Of a stretch of 64,000 bases of DNA, positions 55,986 to 63,570 are shown in pieces. Origin of the DNA: Pseudomonas sp. BP8 (lineage in GTDB: Bacteria > Pseudomonadota > Gammaproteobacteria > Pseudomonadales > Pseudomonadaceae); contig NZ_JAGINK010000001.1 in the NCBI RefSeq assembly GCF_017875955.1, positions 687,001 through 751,000 of the forward strand. Direction: 5' to 3'. The first letter of the stretch is position 1. Each line of letters starts with the position of its first letter. The position numbers and the translations under genes were made by a program. Under the pieces are notes generated by a model. It did not search any database and was not told the DNA's origin. It was given only the letters and a program-made list of their open reading frames with translations.

Positions 55986-56228
55986 ATGGACGCACCGAAC
56001 CATCCTTTTTCCGATATTTTCAAACAGCTGGGCCTGGCTGACGATCCGGTCGAGATCGATCGCTTCATTACCTCTCATTCGCCGCTGGACGACGGCGTCA
56101 AGCTGGTTGATGCGCCGTTCTGGAACGATTCGCAACGTGAGTTCTTGAAGGAAAATTATATCGCCGACTCTGATTGGATCGTCATGATCGATCAGCTCAA
56201 CGAGGCCCTGCACGAGGACAAGAAATAA
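55986..56228 (+). CDS. DUF2789 family protein
   Basis: An 80-residue protein of the DUF2789 type: HPFSDIFKQLGLADDPVEID at the start, SHSPLDDGVKLVDAPFWNDSQREFL, DWIVMIDQLNEAL at the end. Function unknown. GGAGGACACC precedes the ATG. It lies 62 bp past the YbaK gene, possibly in one transcript. Confidence 0.85.
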   Translation: MDAPNHPFSDIFKQLGLADDPVEIDRFITSHSPLDDGVKLVDAPFWNDSQREFLKENYIADSDWIVMIDQLNEALHEDKK

Positions 56229-56299
56229 AGCGCCGAGCGGCACCTGATGGGTGATTTGGTCGTTGCTATGCTCAGGTAAAACAATAAGGGGATAGCGTG

Positions 56300-56938
56300 A
56301 TGAAAGATCCCTATGCACCGGGTTTCTGGTGCACCGTGACGATCCTGGGCACCCTGACCGCTGGCTACTTCTACGGTATCCGGCACATCCATCAGATGAA
56401 TCAGGCGGTGCAGTTTCTCTACGCCGCCGCTGCGGTTACCGCGGCGGTGGCGCTCTGCGGCCTGACGTGGATCGCCTGGCAGCAGCTGCACCTGAACAAG
56501 CGGGAACTGGTTCAGGGCCGCACGTTGGTCACCATCTGGAACACCAAGGTCGCCTTGCGGCGGGTCGAGACCGTCTTTGATCGTTACTTCTGGGGCAGCT
56601 ACTGGCACTCCGGGCGTACCTTCGAGGAGGTCATGGGTGAACTCAAGGGGACGCCGCTGGAGCAGTGCCTGGATGCGCTGAAGTGCCAATGCCGCGAACT
56701 CGATCAGCAGATCCACGACCCTCACCACCACTGGCTGGCGTTTGCCCGCGACCTTTCCAGCGTGGCCACGGCGATGGCCCGCGAGCGCTATCAGCTCGAC
56801 CTCGGCGACCTGCCCGAGGGCAGCAGGGGCGGCACCGCTGTACTCAATCGGGACCTTGAAGTGCTGGTCTACACCTGGTCGGCGCGTCTGCGCAGCTTCG
56901 ATCATCAGCTGGACGAGCTGGAGAGCGCCTACCACTGA
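56300..56938 (+). CDS. Hypothetical inner-membrane protein
   Basis: A 212-residue protein with two membrane spans near the N-terminus (FWCTVTILGTLTAGYFYGI, VQFLYAAAAVTAAVALCGLTW) and a mostly helical soluble part with several His/Cys/Trp residues (CQCRELDQQIHDPHHHWLAF). I do not recognise a family. ATG at 56300 with AAGGGG eight bases upstream; a GTG just before it is possible. It abuts the end of the convergent CBS gene with no gap. Confidence 0.75.
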   Translation: MKDPYAPGFWCTVTILGTLTAGYFYGIRHIHQMNQAVQFLYAAAAVTAAVALCGLTWIAWQQLHLNKRELVQGRTLVTIWNTKVALRRVETVFDRYFWGSYWHSGRTFEEVMGELKGTPLEQCLDALKCQCRELDQQIHDPHHHWLAFARDLSSVATAMARERYQLDLGDLPEGSRGGTAVLNRDLEVLVYTWSARLRSFDHQLDELESAYH

Positions 56939-57376
56939 TCACTCGCCGCGGATGTACTGCTCCAGTTGGCGGATCAGGCTGGCCTGCTCGGCGATGGTTT
57001 CCTTGACCAGGTCGCCGATCGACAGCAGGCCGAGCAGCTTGCCGTCGCTGACTACTGGCAGGTGGCGCAGGTGACGGTCGGTCATCAGGTTCATGCAGTC
57101 GTCGAGGCTTTTCTTCAGGTCGACGGTGATCACCGTCCTGGTCATGATCTCGCTGACTGGTGTGGCGGCCGAAGAGCGCCCCTTGAGCACCAGCTTGCGG
57201 GCGTAGTCACGTTCGCTGACGATCCCCACCACCTGATCGTTCTCCACCACCGGCAACGCGCCGACGTTTTTCTCCGCCAGCATTTTCAGGGCCTCGAGCA
57301 CCGACTGATCAGGGCCGATGGTGTACACGGTCTGATGCTGGGACTTGGTTTTGAGGATTTCTTCGACGGTTTTCAT
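56939..57376 (-). CDS. CBS-domain protein
   Basis: A 145-residue protein made of two CBS domains (~8-60, VLEALKMLAEKNVGALPVVE; ~75-130, DCMNLMTDRHLRHLPVVSDGKLLGLLSIGDLV). Stand-alone CBS pairs bind adenine nucleotides and act as energy sensors for partner proteins. No partner is evident. The start at 57376 (MKTVEEILKTK) is the conserved one for this family. Confidence 0.9.
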   Translation of the reverse strand: MKTVEEILKTKSQHQTVYTIGPDQSVLEALKMLAEKNVGALPVVENDQVVGIVSERDYARKLVLKGRSSAATPVSEIMTRTVITVDLKKSLDDCMNLMTDRHLRHLPVVSDGKLLGLLSIGDLVKETIAEQASLIRQLEQYIRGE

Positions 57377-57506
57377 ACGGGCCTCTGCGGGTGGGTAATG
57401 CGCGTCTGTGAGTAAATAAAGCATCAGCCAGGATGCTCTGCACGGCAACGCGAAAAACGGCATGGACCTGATTGAAAAACGCCATGACGGTTAAACCGCA
57501 GAAACG

Positions 57507-57539
57507 AAAAAGCCCCGGGAAATCTCCCAGGGCTTTTTC
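57507..57539 (-). terminator. Terminator downstream of tRNA-Arg
   Basis: AAAAAGCCC-GGGA / TCCC-GGGCTTTTT hairpin seven bases from the tRNA 3' end; T runs on both sides let it work for either strand. Confidence 0.8.
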
Positions 57540-57545
57540 AGGGTA

Positions 57546-57622
57546 TGGCGCACTCGGCGGGATTCGAACCCACGACCACTGCCTTCGGAGGGCAATACTC
57601 TATCCAGCTGAGCTACGAGTGC
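57546..57622 (-). tRNA. tRNA-Arg (anticodon CCG)
   Basis: A 77-nt tRNA on the minus strand with encoded CCA. Acceptor stem GCACTCG / CGAGTGC, D-arm AGCTCAGCTGGATAGAG, anticodon loop CTCCGAA (CCG reads CGG), and T-arm GTGGGTTCGAATCCCGC. All arms pair. Confidence 0.96.
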
Positions 57623-57734
57623 AACGCGGCGCAATAATACCCATCTTGGCCAATGACGTCCATCGCCTTGATCTGGGGGATGTTTTCTCTGCCCGTTGAA
57701 CTGGGTAATAGCGGCATCCAGCCAGACTGCTGGG

Positions 57735-57845
57735 GGCGCTGCGCGCCCTTTCGCGATACAAGGCTCTCACAGGGACCATGCAGACCTGAAGCTGGCACGG
57801 CCCCTGTGGGAGCGGCCATGCGTCGCGATTTGAGGGCGCAGCCTC
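57735..57845. repeat. Degenerate type B REP pair
   Basis: GCGCCCTTTCGCGATACAAGGCTCTCACAGGG faces CCCCTGTGGGAGCGGCCATGCGTCGCGATTTGAG; both diverge from the consensus. Confidence 0.65.
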
Positions 57846-57939
57846 GCCTTGCACCGATCGAAAATCAGACGAGGTGTTCAACCACTCGTTCTTTTTTTCG
57901 AACAGCCTATTGTCCAAGACCCAACAGACCCTTAGGATT

Positions 57940-57957
57940 CGTTTGAGATTTCAAACG
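57940..57957. promoter_or_regulatory. Palindrome CGTTTGA-GATT-TCAAACG upstream of gabD
   Basis: A perfect 7-bp dyad with a 4-bp spacer, about 15 bp upstream of the sigma-54-like promoter. Candidate operator for a GABA-responsive regulator. Confidence 0.45.
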
Positions 57958-57972
57958 CGCGATGCCCCGCGA

Positions 57973-57988
57973 TGGCAGTTTCCCTGCA
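57973..57988 (+). promoter_or_regulatory. Sigma-54-like promoter of gabD
   Basis: TGGCAGTTTCCCTGCA has GG and GC ten bases apart and fits the -24/-12 consensus at most positions. It would start transcription about 50 bp before the gabD ATG. Confidence 0.5.
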
Positions 57989-58051
57989 GGGGCGCTTATT
58001 CAACAATCAATAATTCGCCCCGTGCGCGCACGGTGCTCAAGGGAAGCCGAC

Positions 58052-59494
58052 ATGCAGCTCAAAGACGCTCAGTTGTTCCGCCAGCAAGCCTTCGTCAACG
58101 GTGAATGGCTGGATGCGGACAACGGCCAGACCATCAAGGTGACCAACCCGGCTACCGGCGAAGTCATCGGCACCGTGCCAAAGATGGGCGCCGCTGAAAC
58201 CCGCCGCGCCATCGAAGCCGCCGACAAGGCCCTGCCGGCCTGGCGTGCCCTGACCGCCAAAGAGCGTTCGAACAAGCTGCGCCGCTGGTTCGAGCTGATG
58301 ATCGAGAACCAGGACGACCTGGCTCGCCTGATGACCACCGAGCAAGGCAAGCCTCTGGCCGAAGCCAAGGGCGAAATCGCCTATGCTGCTTCGTTCATCG
58401 AGTGGTTCGCCGAAGAAGCCAAGCGCGTCTATGGCGACACCATCCCGGGCCACCAGCCTGACAAACGCCTGATCGTCATCAAGCAGCCCATCGGCGTTAC
58501 CGCGGCCATCACCCCGTGGAACTTCCCGGCAGCGATGATCACCCGTAAAGCCGGCCCGGCCCTGGCCGCTGGCTGCACCATGGTCCTCAAGCCTGCTTCG
58601 CAGACCCCGTACTCCGCCCTGGCCCTGGCCGAGCTGGCGACCCGTGCCGGCATCCCGGCTGGCGTGTTCAGCGTCGTCACCGGCAGCGCTGGCGACATCG
58701 GCACCGAGCTGACCGGCAACTCGATCGTACGCAAGCTGTCCTTCACCGGCTCGACCGAAATCGGTCGTCAGCTGATGCAGGAATGCGCCAAGGACATCAA
58801 GAAGGTTTCCCTGGAGCTGGGTGGCAACGCCCCGTTCATCGTGTTCGACGACGCCGATCTGGACAAGGCTGTCGAAGGCGCGATCATCTCCAAGTACCGC
58901 AACAACGGCCAGACCTGCGTCTGCGCCAACCGTATCTACGTGCAGGACGGCGTCTACGACGCGTTCGCCGAGAAGCTCAAGGCCGCTGTGGCCAAGCTGA
59001 AGATCGGTAACGGCCTGGAAGACGGCACCACCACCGGTCCGCTGATCGATGGCAAGGCTGTCGCCAAGGTTCAGGAACACATCGAAGACGCCATCAGCAA
59101 AGGCGCCAAGGTGCTCTCCGGTGGCAAGCTGATCGAAGGCAACTTCTTCGAGCCGACCATTCTGGTCGACGTGCCGAAGAACGCCGCCGTGGCCAAGGAA
59201 GAGACCTTCGGCCCACTGGCGCCGCTGTTCCGCTTCAAGGACGAGGCCGAAGTCATCGCCATGTCCAACGACACCGAGTTCGGCCTGGCCTCGTACTTCT
59301 ATGCCCGTGACATGAGCCGTGTGTTCCGTGTTGCCGAGGCCCTGGAATACGGCATGGTCGGGATCAACACCGGTCTGATCTCCAACGAAGTTGCACCGTT
59401 CGGCGGCATCAAGGCTTCGGGCCTGGGCCGCGAAGGTTCCAAGTACGGTATCGAGGACTACCTCGAGATCAAGTACCTGTGCATCAGCGTCTGA
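58052..59494 (+). CDS. gabD: Succinate-semialdehyde dehydrogenase (NADP+)
   Basis: A 480-residue aldehyde dehydrogenase that oxidises succinate semialdehyde to succinate, the second step of GABA breakdown. Catalytic Cys289 (NGQTCVCANR; the second Cys291 is a regulatory cysteine in GabD) and general-base Glu255 (LELGGNAPF). Signature ITPWNFPAAMITRK. Length equals E. coli GabD. The ATG at 58052 has a weak AGGGAAGCC site. gabT follows after 183 bp on the same strand. Confidence 0.94.
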   Translation: MQLKDAQLFRQQAFVNGEWLDADNGQTIKVTNPATGEVIGTVPKMGAAETRRAIEAADKALPAWRALTAKERSNKLRRWFELMIENQDDLARLMTTEQGKPLAEAKGEIAYAASFIEWFAEEAKRVYGDTIPGHQPDKRLIVIKQPIGVTAAITPWNFPAAMITRKAGPALAAGCTMVLKPASQTPYSALALAELATRAGIPAGVFSVVTGSAGDIGTELTGNSIVRKLSFTGSTEIGRQLMQECAKDIKKVSLELGGNAPFIVFDDADLDKAVEGAIISKYRNNGQTCVCANRIYVQDGVYDAFAEKLKAAVAKLKIGNGLEDGTTTGPLIDGKAVAKVQEHIEDAISKGAKVLSGGKLIEGNFFEPTILVDVPKNAAVAKEETFGPLAPLFRFKDEAEVIAMSNDTEFGLASYFYARDMSRVFRVAEALEYGMVGINTGLISNEVAPFGGIKASGLGREGSKYGIEDYLEIKYLCISV

Positions 59495-59519
59495 TTTAGC
59501 AGCAAGGTTTTTACCTCTG

Positions 59520-59558
59520 CCAGCGGGGCGCGAGAGCGACGTCTCGCTGGTCTTTTTT
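59520..59558 (+). terminator. Probable terminator after gabD
   Basis: CCAGCG...GAGA-GCGACG-TCTCGCTGG hairpin followed by TCTTTTTT. It could make gabD and gabT partly independent. Confidence 0.65.
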
Positions 59559-59570
59559 ACATCGCAGCAC

Positions 59571-59677
59571 CTGGTGGCCAGGGCGTTCACGCCAGTCGAT
59601 CAACGAATACTGATCGTGAACACATCCAGCCACCCCCGAATAAAAGCGCCGTCAGCATCGGCGCGAATGAGGGCATT
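59571..59677 (+). ncRNA. gabT-type leader RNA
   Basis: Nested pairing in front of gabT: GGTGGC (59573-59578) with GCCACC (59629-59634), GTTCAC (59585-59590) with GTGAAC (59616-59621), and GATC (59598-59601) with GATC (59612-59615). A conserved gabT RNA motif in the 5' leaders of Pseudomonas gabT genes has been described from comparative genomics, and this fits its place and nested form. Ligand and role are unknown. Confidence 0.7.
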
Positions 59678-60958
59678 ATGAGCAAGACCAACGAATCCTT
59701 GATGCAACGTCGTGTCGCCGCCGTCCCACGTGGCGTTGGCCAGATTCACCCGATCTTCGTCGAATCGGCGAAGAACGCTACCGTGATCGACGTTGAAGGC
59801 CGCGAACTGATCGACTTCGCCGGCGGCATCGCTGTACTCAACACTGGCCACCTGCACCCGAAAGTGGTTGCAGCTGTGCAAAAGCAGCTGACCAAAGTCA
59901 GCCACACCTGCTTCCAGGTGCTGGCCTACGAGCCCTACGTAGAGCTGTGCGAGAAGATCAACGCGCTGGTCCCAGGCGACTTCGAGAAGAAGACCCTGCT
60001 GGTCACCACCGGCTCCGAAGCCGTTGAAAACGCCGTGAAGATCGCCCGTGCCGCCACTGGCCGTGCCGGCGTGATCGCCTTCACCGGCGGCTACCACGGC
60101 CGTACCATGATGACCCTGGGTCTGACCGGTAAAGTCGTGCCGTACTCGGCCGGCATGGGCCTGATGCCAGGCGGCGTGTTCCGTGCCCAGTTCCCCAACG
60201 AACTGCACGGCGTGAGCATCGACGAGTCGATCGCTTCCATCGAGCGCATCTTCAAGAACGACGCCGAGCCGCGTGACATCGCTGCAATCATCATCGAGCC
60301 GGTTCAGGGCGAAGGTGGTTTCATCCCGGCTACCAAACCGTTCATGCAGCGCCTGCGCGCCCTGTGCGACCAGCACGGCATCCTGCTGATCGCCGACGAA
60401 GTACAGACCGGCGCTGGCCGTACTGGCACCTTCTTCGCCATGGAACAGATGGGCGTCGCGCCTGACCTGACCACCTTCGCCAAGTCCATCGCTGGCGGTT
60501 TCCCGCTGGCCGGTGTGTGCGGCAAGGCCGAGTACATGGACGCCGTTGCTCCAGGCGGCCTGGGCGGCACCTACGCCGGTTCGCCGATCGCTTGCGCCGC
60601 GGCCCTGGCCGTGATCGAAGTGTTCGAAGAAGAGAAACTGCTGGACCGCAGCAAAGCTGTTGGCGAGCACCTGGTGGCTGGCCTGAAGCAGATTCAGGAC
60701 AAGCACCCGATCATCGGTGACGTGCGTGCCCTGGGCTCGATGATCGCTGTTGAAGTGTTCGACGCCGCTGGCTCGCACACCCCTAACGCTGCTGCCGTCA
60801 ACCAAGTGGTTGCCAAGGCGCGTGACAAGGGTCTGATCCTGCTGTCTTGCGGTACCTACGGCAATGTCCTGCGCATCCTGGTGCCGCTGACTGCTGAAGA
60901 CACCCTGCTCGACAAGGGCCTGGCGATCATCGAAGAGTGCTTCGCTGAACTTGCCTGA
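59678..60958 (+). CDS. gabT: 4-aminobutyrate-2-oxoglutarate transaminase
   Basis: A 426-residue class III PLP aminotransferase converting GABA to succinate semialdehyde. Lys269 (TTFAKSIAGGFPLAG) binds PLP; VTTGSEAVENAVKIARA holds the phosphate and LLIADEVQTGAGRTG holds the Asp that contacts the PLP nitrogen. Typical length. It works with GabD in GABA use as a carbon and nitrogen source. A strong terminator follows. Confidence 0.95.
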   Translation: MSKTNESLMQRRVAAVPRGVGQIHPIFVESAKNATVIDVEGRELIDFAGGIAVLNTGHLHPKVVAAVQKQLTKVSHTCFQVLAYEPYVELCEKINALVPGDFEKKTLLVTTGSEAVENAVKIARAATGRAGVIAFTGGYHGRTMMTLGLTGKVVPYSAGMGLMPGGVFRAQFPNELHGVSIDESIASIERIFKNDAEPRDIAAIIIEPVQGEGGFIPATKPFMQRLRALCDQHGILLIADEVQTGAGRTGTFFAMEQMGVAPDLTTFAKSIAGGFPLAGVCGKAEYMDAVAPGGLGGTYAGSPIACAAALAVIEVFEEEKLLDRSKAVGEHLVAGLKQIQDKHPIIGDVRALGSMIAVEVFDAAGSHTPNAAAVNQVVAKARDKGLILLSCGTYGNVLRILVPLTAEDTLLDKGLAIIEECFAELA

Positions 60959-60977
60959 AAAGTGTGAAACGCGTTAG

Positions 60978-61005
60978 AAAAAAACCCGCCTAGGCGGGTT
61001 TTTTT
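60978..61005 (+). terminator. Rho-independent terminator after gabT
   Basis: AAAAAAACCCGCC-TA-GGCGGGTTTTTTT, a compact hairpin with A and T runs, 20 bp past the stop. Confidence 0.92.
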
Positions 61006-61099
61006 ATGCCTATTGCTCGCGTCTGGCGCTATGGTTAGCCGATGGACATGCCTTGGAAGCTGCAACGGATTGCGTGTCAGGATTACTCAGGAGTTGACC

Positions 61100-62371
61100 A
61101 TGAGCGCTGCAGACCCCACCCCGCCTTGCGTACTGATTGCCGAAGGCGACCCCTGGGTGCGTGACATGTTGCGCGAAACCCTGCTGAGCGTGCGCTGCGA
61201 TGCGCGCCTGCAGATTTGCGCCGACGGCTCGCAGGCGCTCAGTGCACTGGCGAGCAAACCTGACCTGATCATCGCTGCCCGCGAACTGGGCGGTATCGAT
61301 GGCCTGGAGCTGCTGCGCAAAGTGCGCAGCAAGGGTGAAAAACCGGCTTTGCCGTTCATTCTGCTGAGCGAACGCAGCGACAGCGCCAGTGTGCGCGAAG
61401 TGTTGCCATTGCATCCCACCGAATACCTGAGCAAACCGCTCAACCTCGACAAGCTGCGCAAGCGCTTGGAAACCCTGCTCATTGCCGGTGGTGAAGAGGT
61501 CGCTTGCCCGGTGCCACCCTTGCAGCCGGGGGCGAAGCTGCCGGCGTTTCTCGAACAACGCCGGGCCAGTGCCGATGGCGGCCCGCTGCTGGCCGATGTG
61601 CAGGTGGCGATCAAGCGCGCGCTCAATCCGCAGGGCCTCAACCTCAAGGTGTTGGAAGAGGAGGTGCGTAACGATCCGCAGATCACCGGCGTGTTGATCG
61701 CTGCGGCCAACAGTGCCGCGATGCACCGCGAAGCGCCGGTGCAGACTCTGCTGCAGGCGCTGAACAAGCTCGGCAGCACGCAGAGCATGAACCTGATCCT
61801 GGGCCTGACCCTCAAGCGCAGTGCCCGCCTCAGCGATCCGCTGCTGGCCCGGCATGCTGCGCATTACTGGAATTTGTCGCTGCACACCGCCGAGTACGGT
61901 CACACCCTGGCGCGCATGCTTGAAGTGGATGAGGGCCGTTGTTATTGCGCGGGGCTGTTGCATTGTCTGGGTGATCTGGCGGTGTTGCGCTGCCTGCAGG
62001 AGTGGCGCCTGGCCGGTGGCGAGCTGGATGAACAGCAGGTGCAGGCGGCATTGGATGATTTCGGTGCGCCGTTCGGCTCGGCCCTGCGCACCCGCTGGCG
62101 CTTGCCGCTGACCTTGCGTGAGTTGATCGCCGCGGTTTACCAGTTGGGTGGCGGCGTGTATTCGCGCGAAATCCTGGCGATGAGCCTGGCCGGGCAGCTG
62201 GCGCGGTTGCCGGCGGATCAAGGGCTGGAGAAGGTCGCGAGCAACAAGACCGCGCGTTTGCTCAAGCTTGGATTGCCGGAGTTGAGCCGTTTGCGCAAGG
62301 TACAGAACCCAGCGGCCAAGCCTGCCGAACCTGCGGCTGACAGAGACGAGCAAGGCCCGGCGAGCCAGTGA
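61100..62371 (+). CDS. HDOD protein with degenerate receiver domain
   Basis: A 423-residue cytoplasmic protein. Residues ~8-125 resemble a response-regulator receiver (VLIAEGDPWVRDMLRETLL, LSKPLNLDKL with the conserved Lys), but the phosphoacceptor Asp is replaced by Ala60 (PDLIIAARELGG). Residues ~150-345 are an HDOD domain (IKRALNPQGLNLKVLEEEV, ALNKLGSTQSMNLILGLTL, CAGLLHCLGDLAVLRCL). HDOD proteins act in signalling, often with c-di-GMP or kinases. The ATG follows AGGAGTTGACC. Confidence 0.85.
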   Translation: MSAADPTPPCVLIAEGDPWVRDMLRETLLSVRCDARLQICADGSQALSALASKPDLIIAARELGGIDGLELLRKVRSKGEKPALPFILLSERSDSASVREVLPLHPTEYLSKPLNLDKLRKRLETLLIAGGEEVACPVPPLQPGAKLPAFLEQRRASADGGPLLADVQVAIKRALNPQGLNLKVLEEEVRNDPQITGVLIAAANSAAMHREAPVQTLLQALNKLGSTQSMNLILGLTLKRSARLSDPLLARHAAHYWNLSLHTAEYGHTLARMLEVDEGRCYCAGLLHCLGDLAVLRCLQEWRLAGGELDEQQVQAALDDFGAPFGSALRTRWRLPLTLRELIAAVYQLGGGVYSREILAMSLAGQLARLPADQGLEKVASNKTARLLKLGLPELSRLRKVQNPAAKPAEPAADRDEQGPASQ

Positions 62372-62580
62372 GGCGACCGCCGCTCCTACGGGGTTCCGCT
62401 AAATCAATGAGATGTCGGCTTAATCCTGGCCCCTGTAGGAGCGGGCTTGCCCCGCGAACACCGGCGCAGCCAGTGCCATACATCATCATTGTCTGGGTTG
62501 GCCTCTTCCCGGGACATGTCGTGTAAGACCTTTCTGAACTCGAAACCAAATGCTTCTGCATGATTATGCTTAGGAATTAT
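62372..62580. other. Gap between the HDOD gene and the leader promoter
   Basis: Apart from the REP pair (62379-62465) and a lone REP fragment (GGCCTCTTCCCGGGACA at ~62500), nothing is visible. With the leader it forms a 472-bp stretch without a gene. Confidence 0.5.
62379..62465. repeat. Degenerate REP pair (type A)
   Basis: CCGCTCCTACGGGGTTCCGCTAAATC faces CCCCTGTAGGAGCGGGCTTGCCCCGCGAACACCGGCG. Confidence 0.7.
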
Positions 62581-62636
62581 CCTACGAGTCTTGCGGAAGC
62601 AGCGCTGTTGTCGGGCAAACCCCTCAGGGATAACTT
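62581..62636 (+). promoter_or_regulatory. Predicted promoter and CCTACGA element of leader copy 2
   Basis: CCTACGA at 62581-62587, TTGTCG at 62608-62613, 17 bp, TAACTT at 62631-62636. The CCTACGA box lies 60 bp from the first leader hairpin here and 61 bp in copy 1 (6555-6561, minus strand). Confidence 0.5.
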
Positions 62637-62640
62637 CACC

Positions 62641-62843
62641 GGGTCGCTTTGTTCTGGCGACCGGGTGTGAGAACCCGACAACACAAGCTGCGGCAGTTTT
62701 ATGGCGGCCGTGCGCGGGCAGACTTCGGTCTGGCCGGGTTTCTCTTGTGTCTCGGTTTCTCACCCTGTGCACGGCTGCCACCCTTCGTTCCGTGAGAAAG
62801 GACGCCAGTGGTGGTTATCTCAAACCACACGAGAGTTCTGACC
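62641..62843 (+). ncRNA. Structured 5' leader RNA, copy 2
   Basis: First hairpin GGTCGC / GCGACC (62642-62662), then a 16-bp stem with arms GGCGGCCGTGCGCGGG (62703-62718) and CCTGTGCACGGCTGCC (62764-62779) enclosing CAGAC-TTCG-GTCTG and a second hairpin. GGTGTGAGAACCC, GGTTTCTCACCC and CCGTGAGAAAGG could pair in alternative ways. A last hairpin GTGGTT/AACCAC precedes the ribosome site. Compared with copy 1, several pairs change from U-A or U-G to C-G while pairing is kept. Confidence 0.75.
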
Positions 62844-63098
62844 ATGAAAAAGATCGTCCCCGATCCACCCCTCACCCCACCCGTTTCCTACTTCTCGATC
62901 ATCAGCGGTCTCGCCGGCGAAGACGCGCTGGCTGCCTCCGGCACGCTGATGGACTTGCTCAATCGAAACCTCGAATCCTACCTCTGCTCCGAGCAGGTTG
63001 ATGTGGGTGATTTCCGCCTCGAAAATGCCCAGATACTGTCGCAGATGCTTTGCGTCCTGGTGGCGCACGCCAGAGCGGAAAAGGCGCTGCGCACATGA
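62844..63098 (+). CDS. Small protein with MKKIVPDPP start (DUF6124/DUF3077-like)
   Basis: An 84-residue cytoplasmic protein beginning MKKIVPDPPLTPPVSYFSII, followed by a helical region (LAASGTLMDLLNRNLESYLC, FRLENAQILSQMLCVLVAHA). It shares its opening with the protein at 6017-6310. Family assignment is from memory of similar Pseudomonas proteins and is modest. GAGAG lies about ten bases upstream. Its stop overlaps the next gene (ATGA). Confidence 0.75.
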   Translation: MKKIVPDPPLTPPVSYFSIISGLAGEDALAASGTLMDLLNRNLESYLCSEQVDVGDFRLENAQILSQMLCVLVAHARAEKALRT

Positions 63099-63355
63099 CT
63101 GACTTTTCGCTGCAGGCGCGCACTGTGGGGACAGAACCTTTCATGGAGCTGTTTCGAGTGCGTGAAGACATTCCGCTCGACCACGCTTTTTCCGAGTTGT
63201 CGGTGTTGCTGGGATGCATTCGGCATCTGGCGACCGAAGCGGAGATGGAGGGTGATCGGCTGGCGGGGAGTGCGGTGCGGATTCTCAGCGGGTTCGCCAA
63301 GGCGCTGATTGATGACATGGAGCTGGGGATGAACAGGGCTTTGGATCAGCGTTGA
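63095..63355 (+). CDS. DUF3077 family protein
   Basis: An 86-residue protein with the DUF3077 pattern (VGTEPFMELFRVREDIPLDH, AFSELSVLLGCIRHLA, FAKALIDDMELGMNRAL). Function unknown. Translationally coupled to the small gene before it; the pair is expressed behind leader copy 2. The single gene at 6017 seems to combine the MKKIVPDPP start with a related domain. Confidence 0.82.
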   Translation: MTDFSLQARTVGTEPFMELFRVREDIPLDHAFSELSVLLGCIRHLATEAEMEGDRLAGSAVRILSGFAKALIDDMELGMNRALDQR

Positions 63356-63360
63356 CTTAT

Positions 63361-63566
63361 AGATTGCCGGGGCCGCTTAGCGGCCCTTTCCGACCGGTCC
63401 GGCGCTTTCAAGATGGTCTGACCGGATTGCAGCAGGCGAACGGATCGTATCTGGAGGTGATGCCGGTGAGGGCTGCGCCCTCATTTCGCGACACAAGGCC
63501 GCTCCCACAAAGGCCGCGCATACCTCAAGACTGGTGCTGTGTTTGTGGGGCCTTTTGAACAGCCCC
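63361..63566. repeat. Mosaic of type B and type C repeat fragments
   Basis: GCCGGGGCCGCTTAGCGGCCCTTTCCGACCGGTCCGGCGC matches the arm at 6637; further on, a type B REP (CGACACAAGGCCGCTCCCACAAAGG) faces a poor copy (TTTGTGGGGCC). It lies between convergent genes. Confidence 0.65.
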
Positions 63567-63570
63567 AGGC

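Larger units (their letters stand above)
57623..58051. other. tRNA-Arg/gabD intergenic region
   Basis: 429 bp without a gene. The left part holds the tRNA promoter and a degenerate type B REP pair (57735-57845). The right part holds the gabD control region: a palindrome at 57940-57957 and a sigma-54-like promoter at 57973-57988. No integrase or duplicated tRNA end was seen. Confidence 0.6.

Noticed and set aside
57546..58051. Possible tRNA-linked integration site next to tRNA-Arg
   Set aside because: No integrase, no repeated tRNA 3' end and only ordinary core genes follow.
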